The notes under the pieces: generated by a model | Databases searched by the model: none | Told to the model about the DNA's origin: nothing | Seen by the model: only the letters and a program-made list of their open reading frames with translations | Source: JAKFWF01 sp963750535 | Lineage (GTDB): Bacteria; Pseudomonadota; Alphaproteobacteria; Rhizobiales; Hyphomicrobiaceae | Assembly: GCA_963750535.1 (NCBI GenBank) | Contig: CAVVRF010000025.1 | Location: 300,721 to 364,720 of the forward strand | DNA length: 64,000 nt | Direction: 5' to 3' | In this document: positions 53,100 through 64,000 of the stretch, in pieces | Layout: every line of letters begins with the position of its first letter | Position numbering within the stretch: position 1 is the stretch's first letter | Translations under genes and position numbers: made by a program

Positions 53100-53129
53100 G
53101 CCGTCACGAAACTGTCGTGACGGCTTTTA
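53100..53129 (+). terminator. Intrinsic terminator of the oxalate operon
   Basis: GCCGTCACGA-AACTG-TCGTGACGGC is a perfect ten-pair stem followed by TTTTATTT, starting 13 bases after the stop at 53086. It marks the end of the oxc-frc-fusion transcript. Confidence 0.9.
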
Positions 53130-53266
53130 TTTCAGACAGTTGCCAATTTCCGCTTGCACCCGATCGGCGCAATTGGCATGGGACCGGGGAGCCGTTTCGG
53201 CGGACGGTGACGCAATCTGCGCACCGTCCGTTGTCGCGTCTGGAGTCGGATGATCGGGGGAGCCGA

Positions 53267-53860
53267 ATGAGCGGTCACGCAGCACATGAGCATGGCGAGA
53301 GCAACAAGACCGTCGCGCTTGTCATTTCGATCCTGGCGCTGATGCTCGCCGTCTCCGAAATCCTCGGTCAGAAGGCGCAGACGCAGACACTGCAATCGAA
53401 CATCGAGGCATCGAACCTGTGGGCCTTCTACCAGGCCAAGACAATGCGCAAGACGGTGACCGAGAATTTCGCCGACGAGGTCGACCTGCTGCAATTGGGC
53501 GCCACCGACCCGGCGCAGAAGAAGGCAATGCAGGACCGCATCGCCAAGTGGCGGGCGACCGCCGCGCGCTACGAGAGCGAGCCCGGCAAGCCGATCAAGG
53601 ACGCCAAGGGCAAGGACACCGGCCAGTTCGAGCCGGGCGAGGGTCGCAAGGAATTGATCGAGCGGGCCAAGGCGGCCGAAGTCATACGCGACAAGTACGG
53701 CCGCAAGCACGTCCGCTTCGAGTTCGCCACCGGCGCCTTCCAGATCGCGATCGTGCTGGCCTCGGCGTCGATCATCACCAGCATGGCGGCACTGCTGTGG
53801 GGCGCCGGCGGCCTCGGGGCGATCGGGATCCTGCTGCTGCTTGCCGGAATGATCGCGTGA
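53267..53860 (+). CDS. DUF4337 family membrane protein
   Basis: 197 residues from the ATG at 53267, with GGGGGAG upstream. One N-terminal helix (KTVALVISILALMLAVSEILG) is followed by a conserved DUF4337-like stretch (SNLWAFYQAKTMRKTVTENFADEV) and a charged helical region. Two C-terminal helices (FATGAFQIAIVLASASIITSM and GAGGLGAIGILLLLAGMIA) complete it. The function is unknown. It follows the oxalate-operon terminator and is therefore a separate transcription unit. Confidence 0.85.
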   Translation: MSGHAAHEHGESNKTVALVISILALMLAVSEILGQKAQTQTLQSNIEASNLWAFYQAKTMRKTVTENFADEVDLLQLGATDPAQKKAMQDRIAKWRATAARYESEPGKPIKDAKGKDTGQFEPGEGRKELIERAKAAEVIRDKYGRKHVRFEFATGAFQIAIVLASASIITSMAALLWGAGGLGAIGILLLLAGMIA

Positions 53861-53982
53861 GGCCGGCGACGTTGCCGACGGCTTACTGATTGCGGCGCGC
53901 TGCCGGTTCCGAGCGCGCCACGACCGGTGCCTGCCTTCGTGCGGGCTTCTCAACCGCCGACAGCCGTGGCAGTCTGCCGGTC

Positions 53983-54828
53983 ATGCGAGCATCCGGTTCA
54001 GCGTTCGTGAGATCATTGCAACAATTGCTGGCGACCGCTGCCCTGGTCGCCTCGTCCGTGCTCATCCTGCTCACAACCGCCGCATCCGCCGAGGTCAGTG
54101 TCGATCTCGAGCTGGTACTCGCCGTCGACGTCTCCTATTCGATGGATCTCGACGAGCAGCGCTTGCAGCGCGACGGCTATATCGAAGCATTTCGCGACCC
54201 CGAAATCATCAGGGCCATCCAGTCGGGGGCGCATCGCAGGATCGCGGTGACATACGTCGAGTGGGCCGGATGGGGCATCCAGCAGGTCATCGTGCCGTGG
54301 ATGGTGATCGAGGATGCGGCGACGGCCGAATCCCTCGCCGTGAAGCTCACCGAAGCACCGATCTCGCGGCACCGGCGCACCTCGCTGTCCGGTGCCCTCG
54401 ACTTCTCCGAGCGCCAGTTCGGGATCAGCGATGTGAGGGGCGCGCGTCGAGTGATCGACGTATCCGGCGACGGTCCGAACAATTCAGGCCCGCCGGTGGG
54501 CCCGTTGCGCGACGAACTGGTCGGCAAAGGCATCGTGATCAACGGGCTGCCGGTCCTGCTGCGCCCGGGTGGGCCAGGCAGCATGTTCGATATCGCCAAC
54601 CTCGACGAGTACTATGCCGCCTGCGTCATTGGCGGACCCGGGTCCTTCATGATCCCAATCCGCGCCAAGAGCGAATTCGCCACTGCCACCCGCCAGAAAT
54701 TGCTGCTCGAGATCGCCGGCATCGAGCCGCCGCCGCGATTGACCAGGGTCGCGGATCAGCCCAACGCCGACTGCATGGTCGGTGAGAATCTCTGGCGTCG
54801 GTATTTCGACGACCGCGTGCGCGAGTGA
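53983..54828 (+). CDS. DUF1194 (von Willebrand A-like) secreted protein
   Basis: 281 residues from the ATG at 53983. A signal sequence (LLATAALVASSVLILLTTAASA) precedes VDLELVLAVDVSYSMDLDEQ, which has the DxSxS MIDAS pattern for metal binding. VTYVEWAGWGIQQVIVPWMVI, FSERQFGISDVRGARRVIDVSGDGPNNSG and GGPGSFMIPIRAKSEFATATRQKLLLEIAG are DUF1194 landmarks. These proteins are periplasmic and uncharacterised; the vWA fold suggests protein-protein or adhesion contacts. The start could be further upstream, but 53983 gives the best signal peptide. Confidence 0.87.
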   Translation: MRASGSAFVRSLQQLLATAALVASSVLILLTTAASAEVSVDLELVLAVDVSYSMDLDEQRLQRDGYIEAFRDPEIIRAIQSGAHRRIAVTYVEWAGWGIQQVIVPWMVIEDAATAESLAVKLTEAPISRHRRTSLSGALDFSERQFGISDVRGARRVIDVSGDGPNNSGPPVGPLRDELVGKGIVINGLPVLLRPGGPGSMFDIANLDEYYAACVIGGPGSFMIPIRAKSEFATATRQKLLLEIAGIEPPPRLTRVADQPNADCMVGENLWRRYFDDRVRE

Positions 54829-54968
54829 TCGAGACGGGGTCAATTGGAATGTGCCCGCACAATGCCGCAAACCGGCACCGCGAACCGCCGCAAACCAACG
54901 CCAAAATGACACCCAGGGCGCTTTGGTAAACGCGCTGTTAACCAGTCGTGGCGCATTGTCCTGCGGTC

Positions 54969-55643
54969 ATGTCCTCCAGTCGCGTTCAGTTCGGCGTATA
55001 CGTGTTGGCGGCAGCCCTCGCCTTGTCGGGCTGCAGCACGCAGCCGAACTTTGTTGCCAAGCACGAGCCCTGGCGCGCCGACGAGGAGCAAGCCTGCCTG
55101 ACCTCGGGCACAATTCGCGAATCGGAATTTCTGCGGAGCAGATCCGCGCTCGGCGGCCCCAGCGAATTCTGCGGCGCAATCCGGCCATTCGAAATGACCG
55201 CCGCGGACCGTGGCCGCATCTCGATGAAGCCCGCGGCAATGCTGCGCTGTCCGATGGTGCCGGCAGTCGAACGCTGGGTCCAGACCGTGGTCGAGCCGGC
55301 CGCGCGCGCCAACCTCGGCTCCCCCCTGGCTGAGCTCAAGGTGGCGGCATCCTATTCATGCCGGCCGATCAACAACATTTCCGGCGGCCGCCTGTCGGAG
55401 CATGGCCACGCCAATGCACTCGACGTCTCGCAATTCGTGCTTGCCGACGGACGCGTCATCACGGTGAAGGGCGGATGGAACGGCGAAATCCGTGAACGCG
55501 CGTTTCTTCGTGCCGTGCATAGGGGCGCCTGCGCCGAGTTCACCACCGTGCTCGGACCTGAGGCCGATGCCATGCATCACGACCATTTCCACATGGACCT
55601 CGCCCGGCACGGCCGCGACGGCATGAACCAAATCTGCAAGTAG
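54969..55643 (+). CDS. Extensin-like C-terminal domain lipoprotein
   Basis: 224 residues from the ATG at 54969. The lipobox LSGCSTQ (Cys at about 23) indicates an envelope lipoprotein. The extensin-like C-terminal domain carries MLRCPMVPAVERWV, VAASYSCRPINNISGGRLSEHGHANALDVS and HHDHFHMDLA; the His/Asp set resembles the zinc site of VanY/DacB-type metallopeptidases. In alphaproteobacteria such proteins are thought to act on peptidoglycan, but activity is unproven. It is followed by a bidirectional terminator. Confidence 0.88.
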   Translation: MSSSRVQFGVYVLAAALALSGCSTQPNFVAKHEPWRADEEQACLTSGTIRESEFLRSRSALGGPSEFCGAIRPFEMTAADRGRISMKPAAMLRCPMVPAVERWVQTVVEPAARANLGSPLAELKVAASYSCRPINNISGGRLSEHGHANALDVSQFVLADGRVITVKGGWNGEIRERAFLRAVHRGACAEFTTVLGPEADAMHHDHFHMDLARHGRDGMNQICK

Positions 55644-55688
55644 CCGTCACTGTGCCGCCCGGCCAGGCCAAGCCATGAACGCAAAAAA

Positions 55689-55715
55689 GCCGCTCGGAAA
55701 ACCGAGCGGCTTTTT
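55689..55715. terminator. Bidirectional intrinsic terminator
   Basis: GCCGCTCGG-AAAA-CCGAGCGGC is a nine-pair stem with six A before it and five T after it. It can end the plus-strand extensin-like gene (stop 55643) and the minus-strand rRNA operon, whose 5S ends at about 55783. Confidence 0.9.
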
Positions 55716-55782
55716 CAACAACCAACAACATCAAAAGAGGAGCAATCGACTGTCTTGCGACAATCCTTCACTGTTTTGCAGA

Positions 55783-55897
55783 CCTGGCGACGACCTACTC
55801 TCCCACGTCTTGAGACGGAGTACCATCGGCGCTGGGGCGTTTCACGGCCGAGTTCGGAATGGGATCGGGTGCAGCCACCCCGCCATAGCCACCAGGT
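55783..55897 (-). rRNA. rrf: 5S ribosomal RNA
   Basis: On the minus strand the sequence reads CCTGGTGGCTATGGCGGGGT at the 5' end, carries CCCATTCCGAACTCGG in the loop region and ends in GTCGCCAGG; the ends pair as expected. The boundaries are uncertain by a few bases. It is the last gene of the rRNA operon. Confidence 0.92.
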
Positions 55898-55950
55898 CAG
55901 CGAAACAGTGAAGGACTTCTGGTCTTCCCAACCACCCCGCAGGGCGATGA

Positions 55951-55969
55951 GCATTGCTTAATGAGAGCG
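55951..55969 (-). other. 3' half of the 23S rRNA processing stem
   Basis: GCATTGCTTAATGAGAGCG here is the reverse complement (one bulged base) of the 18 bases at 58776-58793. In the transcript the two flank 23S and form a long helix of the kind cut by RNase III. They also set the ends of 23S used in this annotation. Confidence 0.75.
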
Positions 55970-58775
<2,806 letters not shown>

Positions 58776-59071
58776 CGCTCTCATTAGCAATGCCCACCAG
58801 AGTAGCCGCCGCAGACTTACGTCCACGTCGGGTCACTCGGCACGGTGAACACTACTGTATTCGACCAGAAGTCAATTGAAATGAACCCTGACTGGGACTG
58901 CGGTCAAGCTATCCCATGCCCCGAAGGACGACGCGAGCATCACGCTCGGCATCTCCGGTTCATCTCCTCTTTACGATGTATAACAGACCTCACCAGGCAC
59001 GCCCGGCGGGTATTCGATATCTTCTACATGGACGTTCATCGCTCACCACTCGAGCGCCAGTGCGGCGCGAA

Positions 59072-59147
59072 TGGTGGAGCCAGACGGGATCGAACCGACG
59101 ACCTCCTGCTTGCAAAGCAGGCGCTCTCCCAACTGAGCTATGGCCCC
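59072..59147 (-). tRNA. tRNA-Ala (anticodon TGC)
   Basis: Minus strand: acceptor GGGGCCA pairs with TGGCTCC, D-arm AGCTCAGTTGGGAGAGC, anticodon loop TTTGCAA (TGC), T-arm GTCGGTTCGATCCCG, discriminator A and encoded CCA. It lies in the 16S-23S spacer, downstream of tRNA-Ile. Confidence 0.97.
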
Positions 59148-59196
59148 GACCCGCTGGAACAGATCGCGCCGGCCAGAGAGCCCGATTGGAAAAGCG

Positions 59197-59273
59197 TGGT
59201 GGGCCTGGGAAGATTTGAACTTCCGACCTCACGCTTATCAAGCGCGCGCTCTAACCAACTGAGCTACAGGCCC
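59197..59273 (-). tRNA. tRNA-Ile (anticodon GAT)
   Basis: Minus strand: acceptor GGGCCTG pairs with CAGGCCC, D-arm AGCTCAGTTGGTTAGAGC, anticodon loop containing GAT between CTT and AAG, T-arm GGAAGTTCAAATCTTCC, discriminator A and encoded CCA. It is the first tRNA in the 16S-23S spacer. Confidence 0.97.
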
Positions 59274-59437
59274 AGAGCCTGGTTGCCAGTCCGGCGTGCG
59301 TCCATGTGAAGAAAAGGAAACGAAGGCGGCGTGATCCCGCATTGATATATAGACACCAATCCGACTCCTCGATTGGCATCTTTTGTTCCAAAGCGAGCTA
59401 TCAGGCCGGGGCGAACCCCGAAAGCCTAGGATGGCTC

Positions 59438-60928
<1,491 letters not shown>

Positions 60929-61161
60929 AAGATTTGATTCTGGTTTGGCTTAGAGGAAGTCACTCTAAGGATTACTGCGTAACGGGCACCTTCACATTTG
61001 ACGCCCGGCCATTCCGGTTGCCCGGACGGCACGCGCGCCAAGTGATGGCGTGTATGAAACGCAGATCTACCAGAAGTCTTGTTGACAGTCACGTCTTGTT
61101 GCCAAGACGAACCATCTGCAAGGACCCCGCCGCCTGCGTTTCCTTTTCTTCCATATTCGAT

Positions 61162-61172
61162 TGTCAAAGAGC
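61162..61172 (-). promoter_or_regulatory. boxA antitermination element of the rRNA leader
   Basis: GCTCTTTGACA on the minus strand matches the rRNA boxA consensus (TGCTCTTTA-ACA type). It lies in the leader about 235 bases before 16S and is expected to recruit Nus factors. Confidence 0.7.
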
Positions 61173-61319
61173 GGTCGACAAGGCATCCTCGCGCCACTTT
61201 CGTGGCTGAGACCGAAACAACGAGTTCCCACCGGCACTTCCCGGTGTGAAATCTCGGGTTTGATCAGAAGGCGTTGCCCGTCGGGGCGCCGAAGCAGTGT
61301 GTGCCCCGGACAGGAACCG

Positions 61320-61348
61320 AATAAATAGAAAACCCCCGCCGGTGTCAA
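61320..61348 (-). promoter_or_regulatory. rRNA operon promoter
   Basis: Minus strand: a perfect -35 TTGACA (61348-61343), 17-base spacer and -10 TTTATT (61325-61320), with an A/T-rich stretch (ACTTTTTTCAAG) just upstream that could be an UP element. This predicts a leader of about 380 bases before 16S containing boxA. The rest of the 785-base gap between 16S and the peptidase gene shows no coding gene; ACACAA-TTTT-TTGTGT (61410-61425) is a small palindrome of unknown role. Confidence 0.75.
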
Positions 61349-61713
61349 CGGCAAACTTGAAAAAAGTTCGTCCCGCGCTCCAAATCGACCGCAACAGCAT
61401 GAAAATGCAACACAATTTTTTGTGTCAGGGCTCGCAATATCTCTGCCGCACGCAGTGCCCTAAAGGGTCGCTGGCGCGCGGAAGCGCGCATTGGAACGCC
61501 AACGCCGCCGGCGTCCGCAATGACGTCACGAAAAAAGCGGATATGGAGGGAACATCGGCCTGAAGCGTTGACAGCGCCTCGCTGGGACGGGAGATTCTTG
61601 GTCCGCGGCGCGCCGTTCGAATGCGAATAGGTCGTTCTTGTCGGGATTTTGCTCGAGCGTGGTTTGGGGGCCATAACCGCCGCACGGGTGACTTGGGGGA
61701 CACGAAACCAGCC

Positions 61714-63753
61714 ATGGAACGTCGTCGGCACGTGCCGTTGGGACGACCGCATGCTGCGCGGCCGGCGGTGCGTGGCCGGACCAAGGCGCAGGGATTGCCC
61801 CAGGTTTATCGTGGCCGCGCCCGCCGCTCGCAGGGCGACGTCTACGACGCCGACCATGCCGAGGGGCATGGCAGCGGGCGCTTCCGCTGGCTCCTGAGCA
61901 CGTTCCTGGCGGCCGGCGTCGGCGCGGTCGCGATCGGCGTCGCCATCATGGGCTCTTTCGACGGACTCGAGTCACCGCGTGGCGGGTTGCTCAAATTGAA
62001 GCGCTCGCGCGACATGAACGCCGCGTTTGCGCCTTCGGGCGACGGTCTCAAATGGTCGCTGCCCAAGGTCGATCGGCTGCAAACGATCGGCGACGCACAG
62101 TCGGCCAAGCACATCATCAAGGACAACGTACAGGTTCGCAAAGACGGCCGGCCGTTCGTCCAGGTCAGGCCATACATGCGCGTGGTGGCACGACTGGCGC
62201 CGGTGCCGACCCGCGATGCCGAGCTCATACCGGCGTTCAACCCGTTCAAGCTCTATGCGGCCCAGTCCGGCGGCGAGGTCGGCGCCCAGAATGGGGAGGG
62301 CAGCGAGGGGCGAACCGATGTCGCGATCCGGGTCGTCGACCTTCTGGCCGGAATTCTCCCGGTCGAGGACGGTCAGGAGCTCGACCTGCAGGAGGCCCTG
62401 GACATCGTGACACGCGCCCGCGAAGCCGAAGCGGTTGCGATGCGGCCTGGCTTCCAGGCTGATGGCGCGGAGTTGCTGGCCAATCGCGAGGAAGCCCTGG
62501 TGGCGCCGAAGCGTATGGCGCCCGCGACAGCGCCGTCCAATACCACGATCCTCGCCAAGTCCACGACCGATGGCGACGACTCGGTCGAGGATCTCGAGAA
62601 GAGCGAGTTGCGAGTGATCCGCGCCGGCCGCGGCGACACGCTGTCGAGCGTGCTGCGGCGGATCAACGCCGACAAGGTCCAGGCGGCGGCGATGATCGAG
62701 GCGGCGCGATCGATCTTCCCGGATGCCGCGCTGCAGGCCGGCCAGGAGGTGCACGTCACCCTGGTGCCGACCCTGCAGCGGCCCGACCGCATGGAACCGG
62801 CGAGGATCAGCGTCTACGCCGACGGGCACAGTCACAAGCTTTCGGTCAATCGCAATGCCGCCGGTGAATTCGTCGCCAGCGCCACTCCGTTCGAAAGCCA
62901 GATCAACCGCGCCTCGCTCGAGGACAGCAGCACCAGCCAGGGGGGAGCGAGCCTCTACGCGAGCCTCTATCATTCCGCGCTGCTGCAGGGCGTACCACCC
63001 GAAACGATCAACCAGATCCTGCGAATTCATGCGTACGAGACGGACTTCCGCCGGCGCATACGCAACGGCGACCAAGTCGAGTATTTCTTCGACGTGCGCG
63101 ACGAGGCAGGCCCCGACACCACGCCCGGCGAGCTGCTGTTCACCTCGATCGTCACCGGCGGCGAAGCCCAGCGCTACTGGCGCTATCGCACCCCCGACGG
63201 CGTCGTCGACTACTACGATGAGTTCGGCAACAACAGTCGCAAGTTCCTGATGCGCCGGCCGGTTCGCAGCGAGACGGCGCACTTCGCCTCCGGCTTCGGC
63301 ATGCGCCGACATCCGGTTCTGGGCTTCCTCAGGATGCATGCCGGCGTCGATTGGGCAGCACCGATCGGCACGCCGATCATGGCTGCCGGCGGCGGTGTCA
63401 TCGACGAGGCAAAGTGGAAGGGCGAATATGGAAACTATGTGCGGATCCGGCACGCCAACGGCTACAGCACGTCGTATGCGCACCAATCGCGGTTCGCACC
63501 CGGGATCACCGAGGGCGCCAAGGTCCGGCAGGGCCAGGTCATCGGCTTCATCGGGGCGACCGGCCTGGTCAGCGGACCGCATCTCCACTTTGAGGTCCTG
63601 GTCAACAACCGTCCGGTCGACCCGATGGCGATCCAGGTGCCGCGCGAGCGGCGGCTCGCCGGCAAGCAACTGATGGACTTCCAGAAGGAGCGCGCCCGCA
63701 TCGACGACCTGATGCGCCGTCCGCCGGTCATGACGCACGCGTCAAAGACTTGA
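61714..63753 (+). CDS. M23 family metallopeptidase with LysM/OapA-like region
   Basis: 679 residues from the ATG at 61714. A basic N-terminus and one membrane segment (FRWLLSTFLAAGVGAVAIGVAIMG, about residues 57-80) anchor it in the inner membrane. The long middle includes a LysM/OapA-like stretch (VIRAGRGDTLSSVLRRINAD). The C-terminal M23 domain has the zinc ligands in FGMRRHPVLGFLRMHAGVDWAAPIG (HxxxD) and GPHLHFEVLVNNRPVDP (HxH), so it should be an active peptidoglycan endopeptidase cutting cross-links. It is divergent from the rRNA operon. Confidence 0.93.
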   Translation: MERRRHVPLGRPHAARPAVRGRTKAQGLPQVYRGRARRSQGDVYDADHAEGHGSGRFRWLLSTFLAAGVGAVAIGVAIMGSFDGLESPRGGLLKLKRSRDMNAAFAPSGDGLKWSLPKVDRLQTIGDAQSAKHIIKDNVQVRKDGRPFVQVRPYMRVVARLAPVPTRDAELIPAFNPFKLYAAQSGGEVGAQNGEGSEGRTDVAIRVVDLLAGILPVEDGQELDLQEALDIVTRAREAEAVAMRPGFQADGAELLANREEALVAPKRMAPATAPSNTTILAKSTTDGDDSVEDLEKSELRVIRAGRGDTLSSVLRRINADKVQAAAMIEAARSIFPDAALQAGQEVHVTLVPTLQRPDRMEPARISVYADGHSHKLSVNRNAAGEFVASATPFESQINRASLEDSSTSQGGASLYASLYHSALLQGVPPETINQILRIHAYETDFRRRIRNGDQVEYFFDVRDEAGPDTTPGELLFTSIVTGGEAQRYWRYRTPDGVVDYYDEFGNNSRKFLMRRPVRSETAHFASGFGMRRHPVLGFLRMHAGVDWAAPIGTPIMAAGGGVIDEAKWKGEYGNYVRIRHANGYSTSYAHQSRFAPGITEGAKVRQGQVIGFIGATGLVSGPHLHFEVLVNNRPVDPMAIQVPRERRLAGKQLMDFQKERARIDDLMRRPPVMTHASKT

Positions 63754-63822
63754 GCTGCCGCTTCGCGCCACCGCGACGATGCCGCGAAGCCGCCCGGCAT
63801 TGCGCGGCCAATCCGAACTCGC

Positions 63823-64000
63823 TCAACCCGCCTTCTTGCCGAAGCCCAACTCGCGGCCACGCAGCAGTGCCACCACCACGTCATTGACCGGGGTTGGCAC
63901 GCCGACCGCGGCGCCCTCGCGGCAGATCGCGCCGTTGATGTTGTCGACCTCGGCCGGGCGGCCGGCAAGATGATCGAGCAGCATCGACGGCCGGGCCCCC
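63823..64000 (-). CDS. 2-dehydropantoate 2-reductase family protein, C-terminal part
   Basis: The frame is open from the window edge to a TGA at 63825-63823 and gives 58 residues. ARPSMLLDHLAGRPAEVDNINGAI and VREGAAVGVPTPVN-type segments (here CREGAAVGVPTPVNDVVVALL) are the C-terminal helical domain of ketopantoate reductases (ApbA/PanE). Those enzymes reduce ketopantoate with NADPH in pantothenate synthesis, but many paralogues act on other 2-keto acids. The catalytic and nucleotide-binding parts are outside the window. Confidence 0.85.
   Translation of the reverse strand, partial: GARPSMLLDHLAGRPAEVDNINGAICREGAAVGVPTPVNDVVVALLRGRELGFGKKAG

Overview
The window is GC-rich chromosomal DNA from an alphaproteobacterium. 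This rests on chpT of the CckA-ChpT-CtrA phosphorelay, an EipA/DUF1134 envelope protein, an hsp20-DUF1150 pair, a DUF1194 protein, complex-I-associated NDUFA9-like and ParC sequences of alphaproteobacterial type, and an rRNA operon ordered 16S-tRNA-Ile-tRNA-Ala-23S-5S. The 16S reads as alphaproteobacterial. A Reyranella-like or related lineage is possible, but genus cannot be fixed without a database. No CRISPR array, prophage, integrase or transposase was seen.

Layout. 1-6.1 kb: a frameshifted BTAD/TPR regulator, an NDUFA9-like protein, an hsp20-DUF1150 heat-shock pair with a good RpoH promoter, a TauE permease and a secreted protein. 6.2-12.1 kb (minus): GNAT, GMC oxidoreductase, coiled-coil membrane protein, EipA, CysQ. 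12.4-15.2 kb: chpT, a receiver protein and a fetA/fetB-like transporter whose fetB is frameshifted. 15.2-17.0 kb (minus): four small secreted proteins, three of which share a four-cysteine pattern. 17-26.4 kb: rlmJ, an MFS transporter, a TonB-like protein, a second GMC oxidoreductase, a Wzx-like flippase and a Kef-type antiporter. 26.4-29.1 kb (minus): a NitT/TauT-type ABC importer broken by at least seven one-base insertions. 29.3-37.2 kb: msrB, an S9 peptidase, mutL, a GlsB-like protein and parC. 37.3-42.8 kb: a CUT1-type ABC importer with two tandem binding proteins.

42.8-53.1 kb is the most interesting block. A divergently transcribed tripartite tricarboxylate transporter (tctA-tctC-tctB, minus) faces a GntR/FCD regulator followed by oxalyl-CoA decarboxylase (oxc), formyl-CoA:oxalate CoA-transferase (frc) and one 883-residue ORF. 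That ORF fuses a 10-formyl-THF hydrolase/formyltransferase-like domain to formate-THF ligase. Two matching palindromes, GGCATA-N3-TATGCC, lie in the divergent intergenic region and are probably GntR operators. Together this looks like an oxalate-to-C1-folate module with its own candidate transporter and regulator; it ends at a clear intrinsic terminator.

53.2-64 kb: a DUF4337 protein, a DUF1194 (vWA) protein, an extensin-like lipoprotein, a bidirectional terminator, the complete minus-strand rRNA operon with promoter and boxA, an M23 peptidase, and the 3' end of a ketopantoate-reductase-like gene.

Of the one-base lesions found (fetB, tctC, and at least seven in the 27.4-28.8 kb ABC locus), every one whose direction can be read is an insertion. 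The BTAD lesion is ambiguous. Residual insertion errors in the assembly are therefore at least as likely as genuine gene decay.
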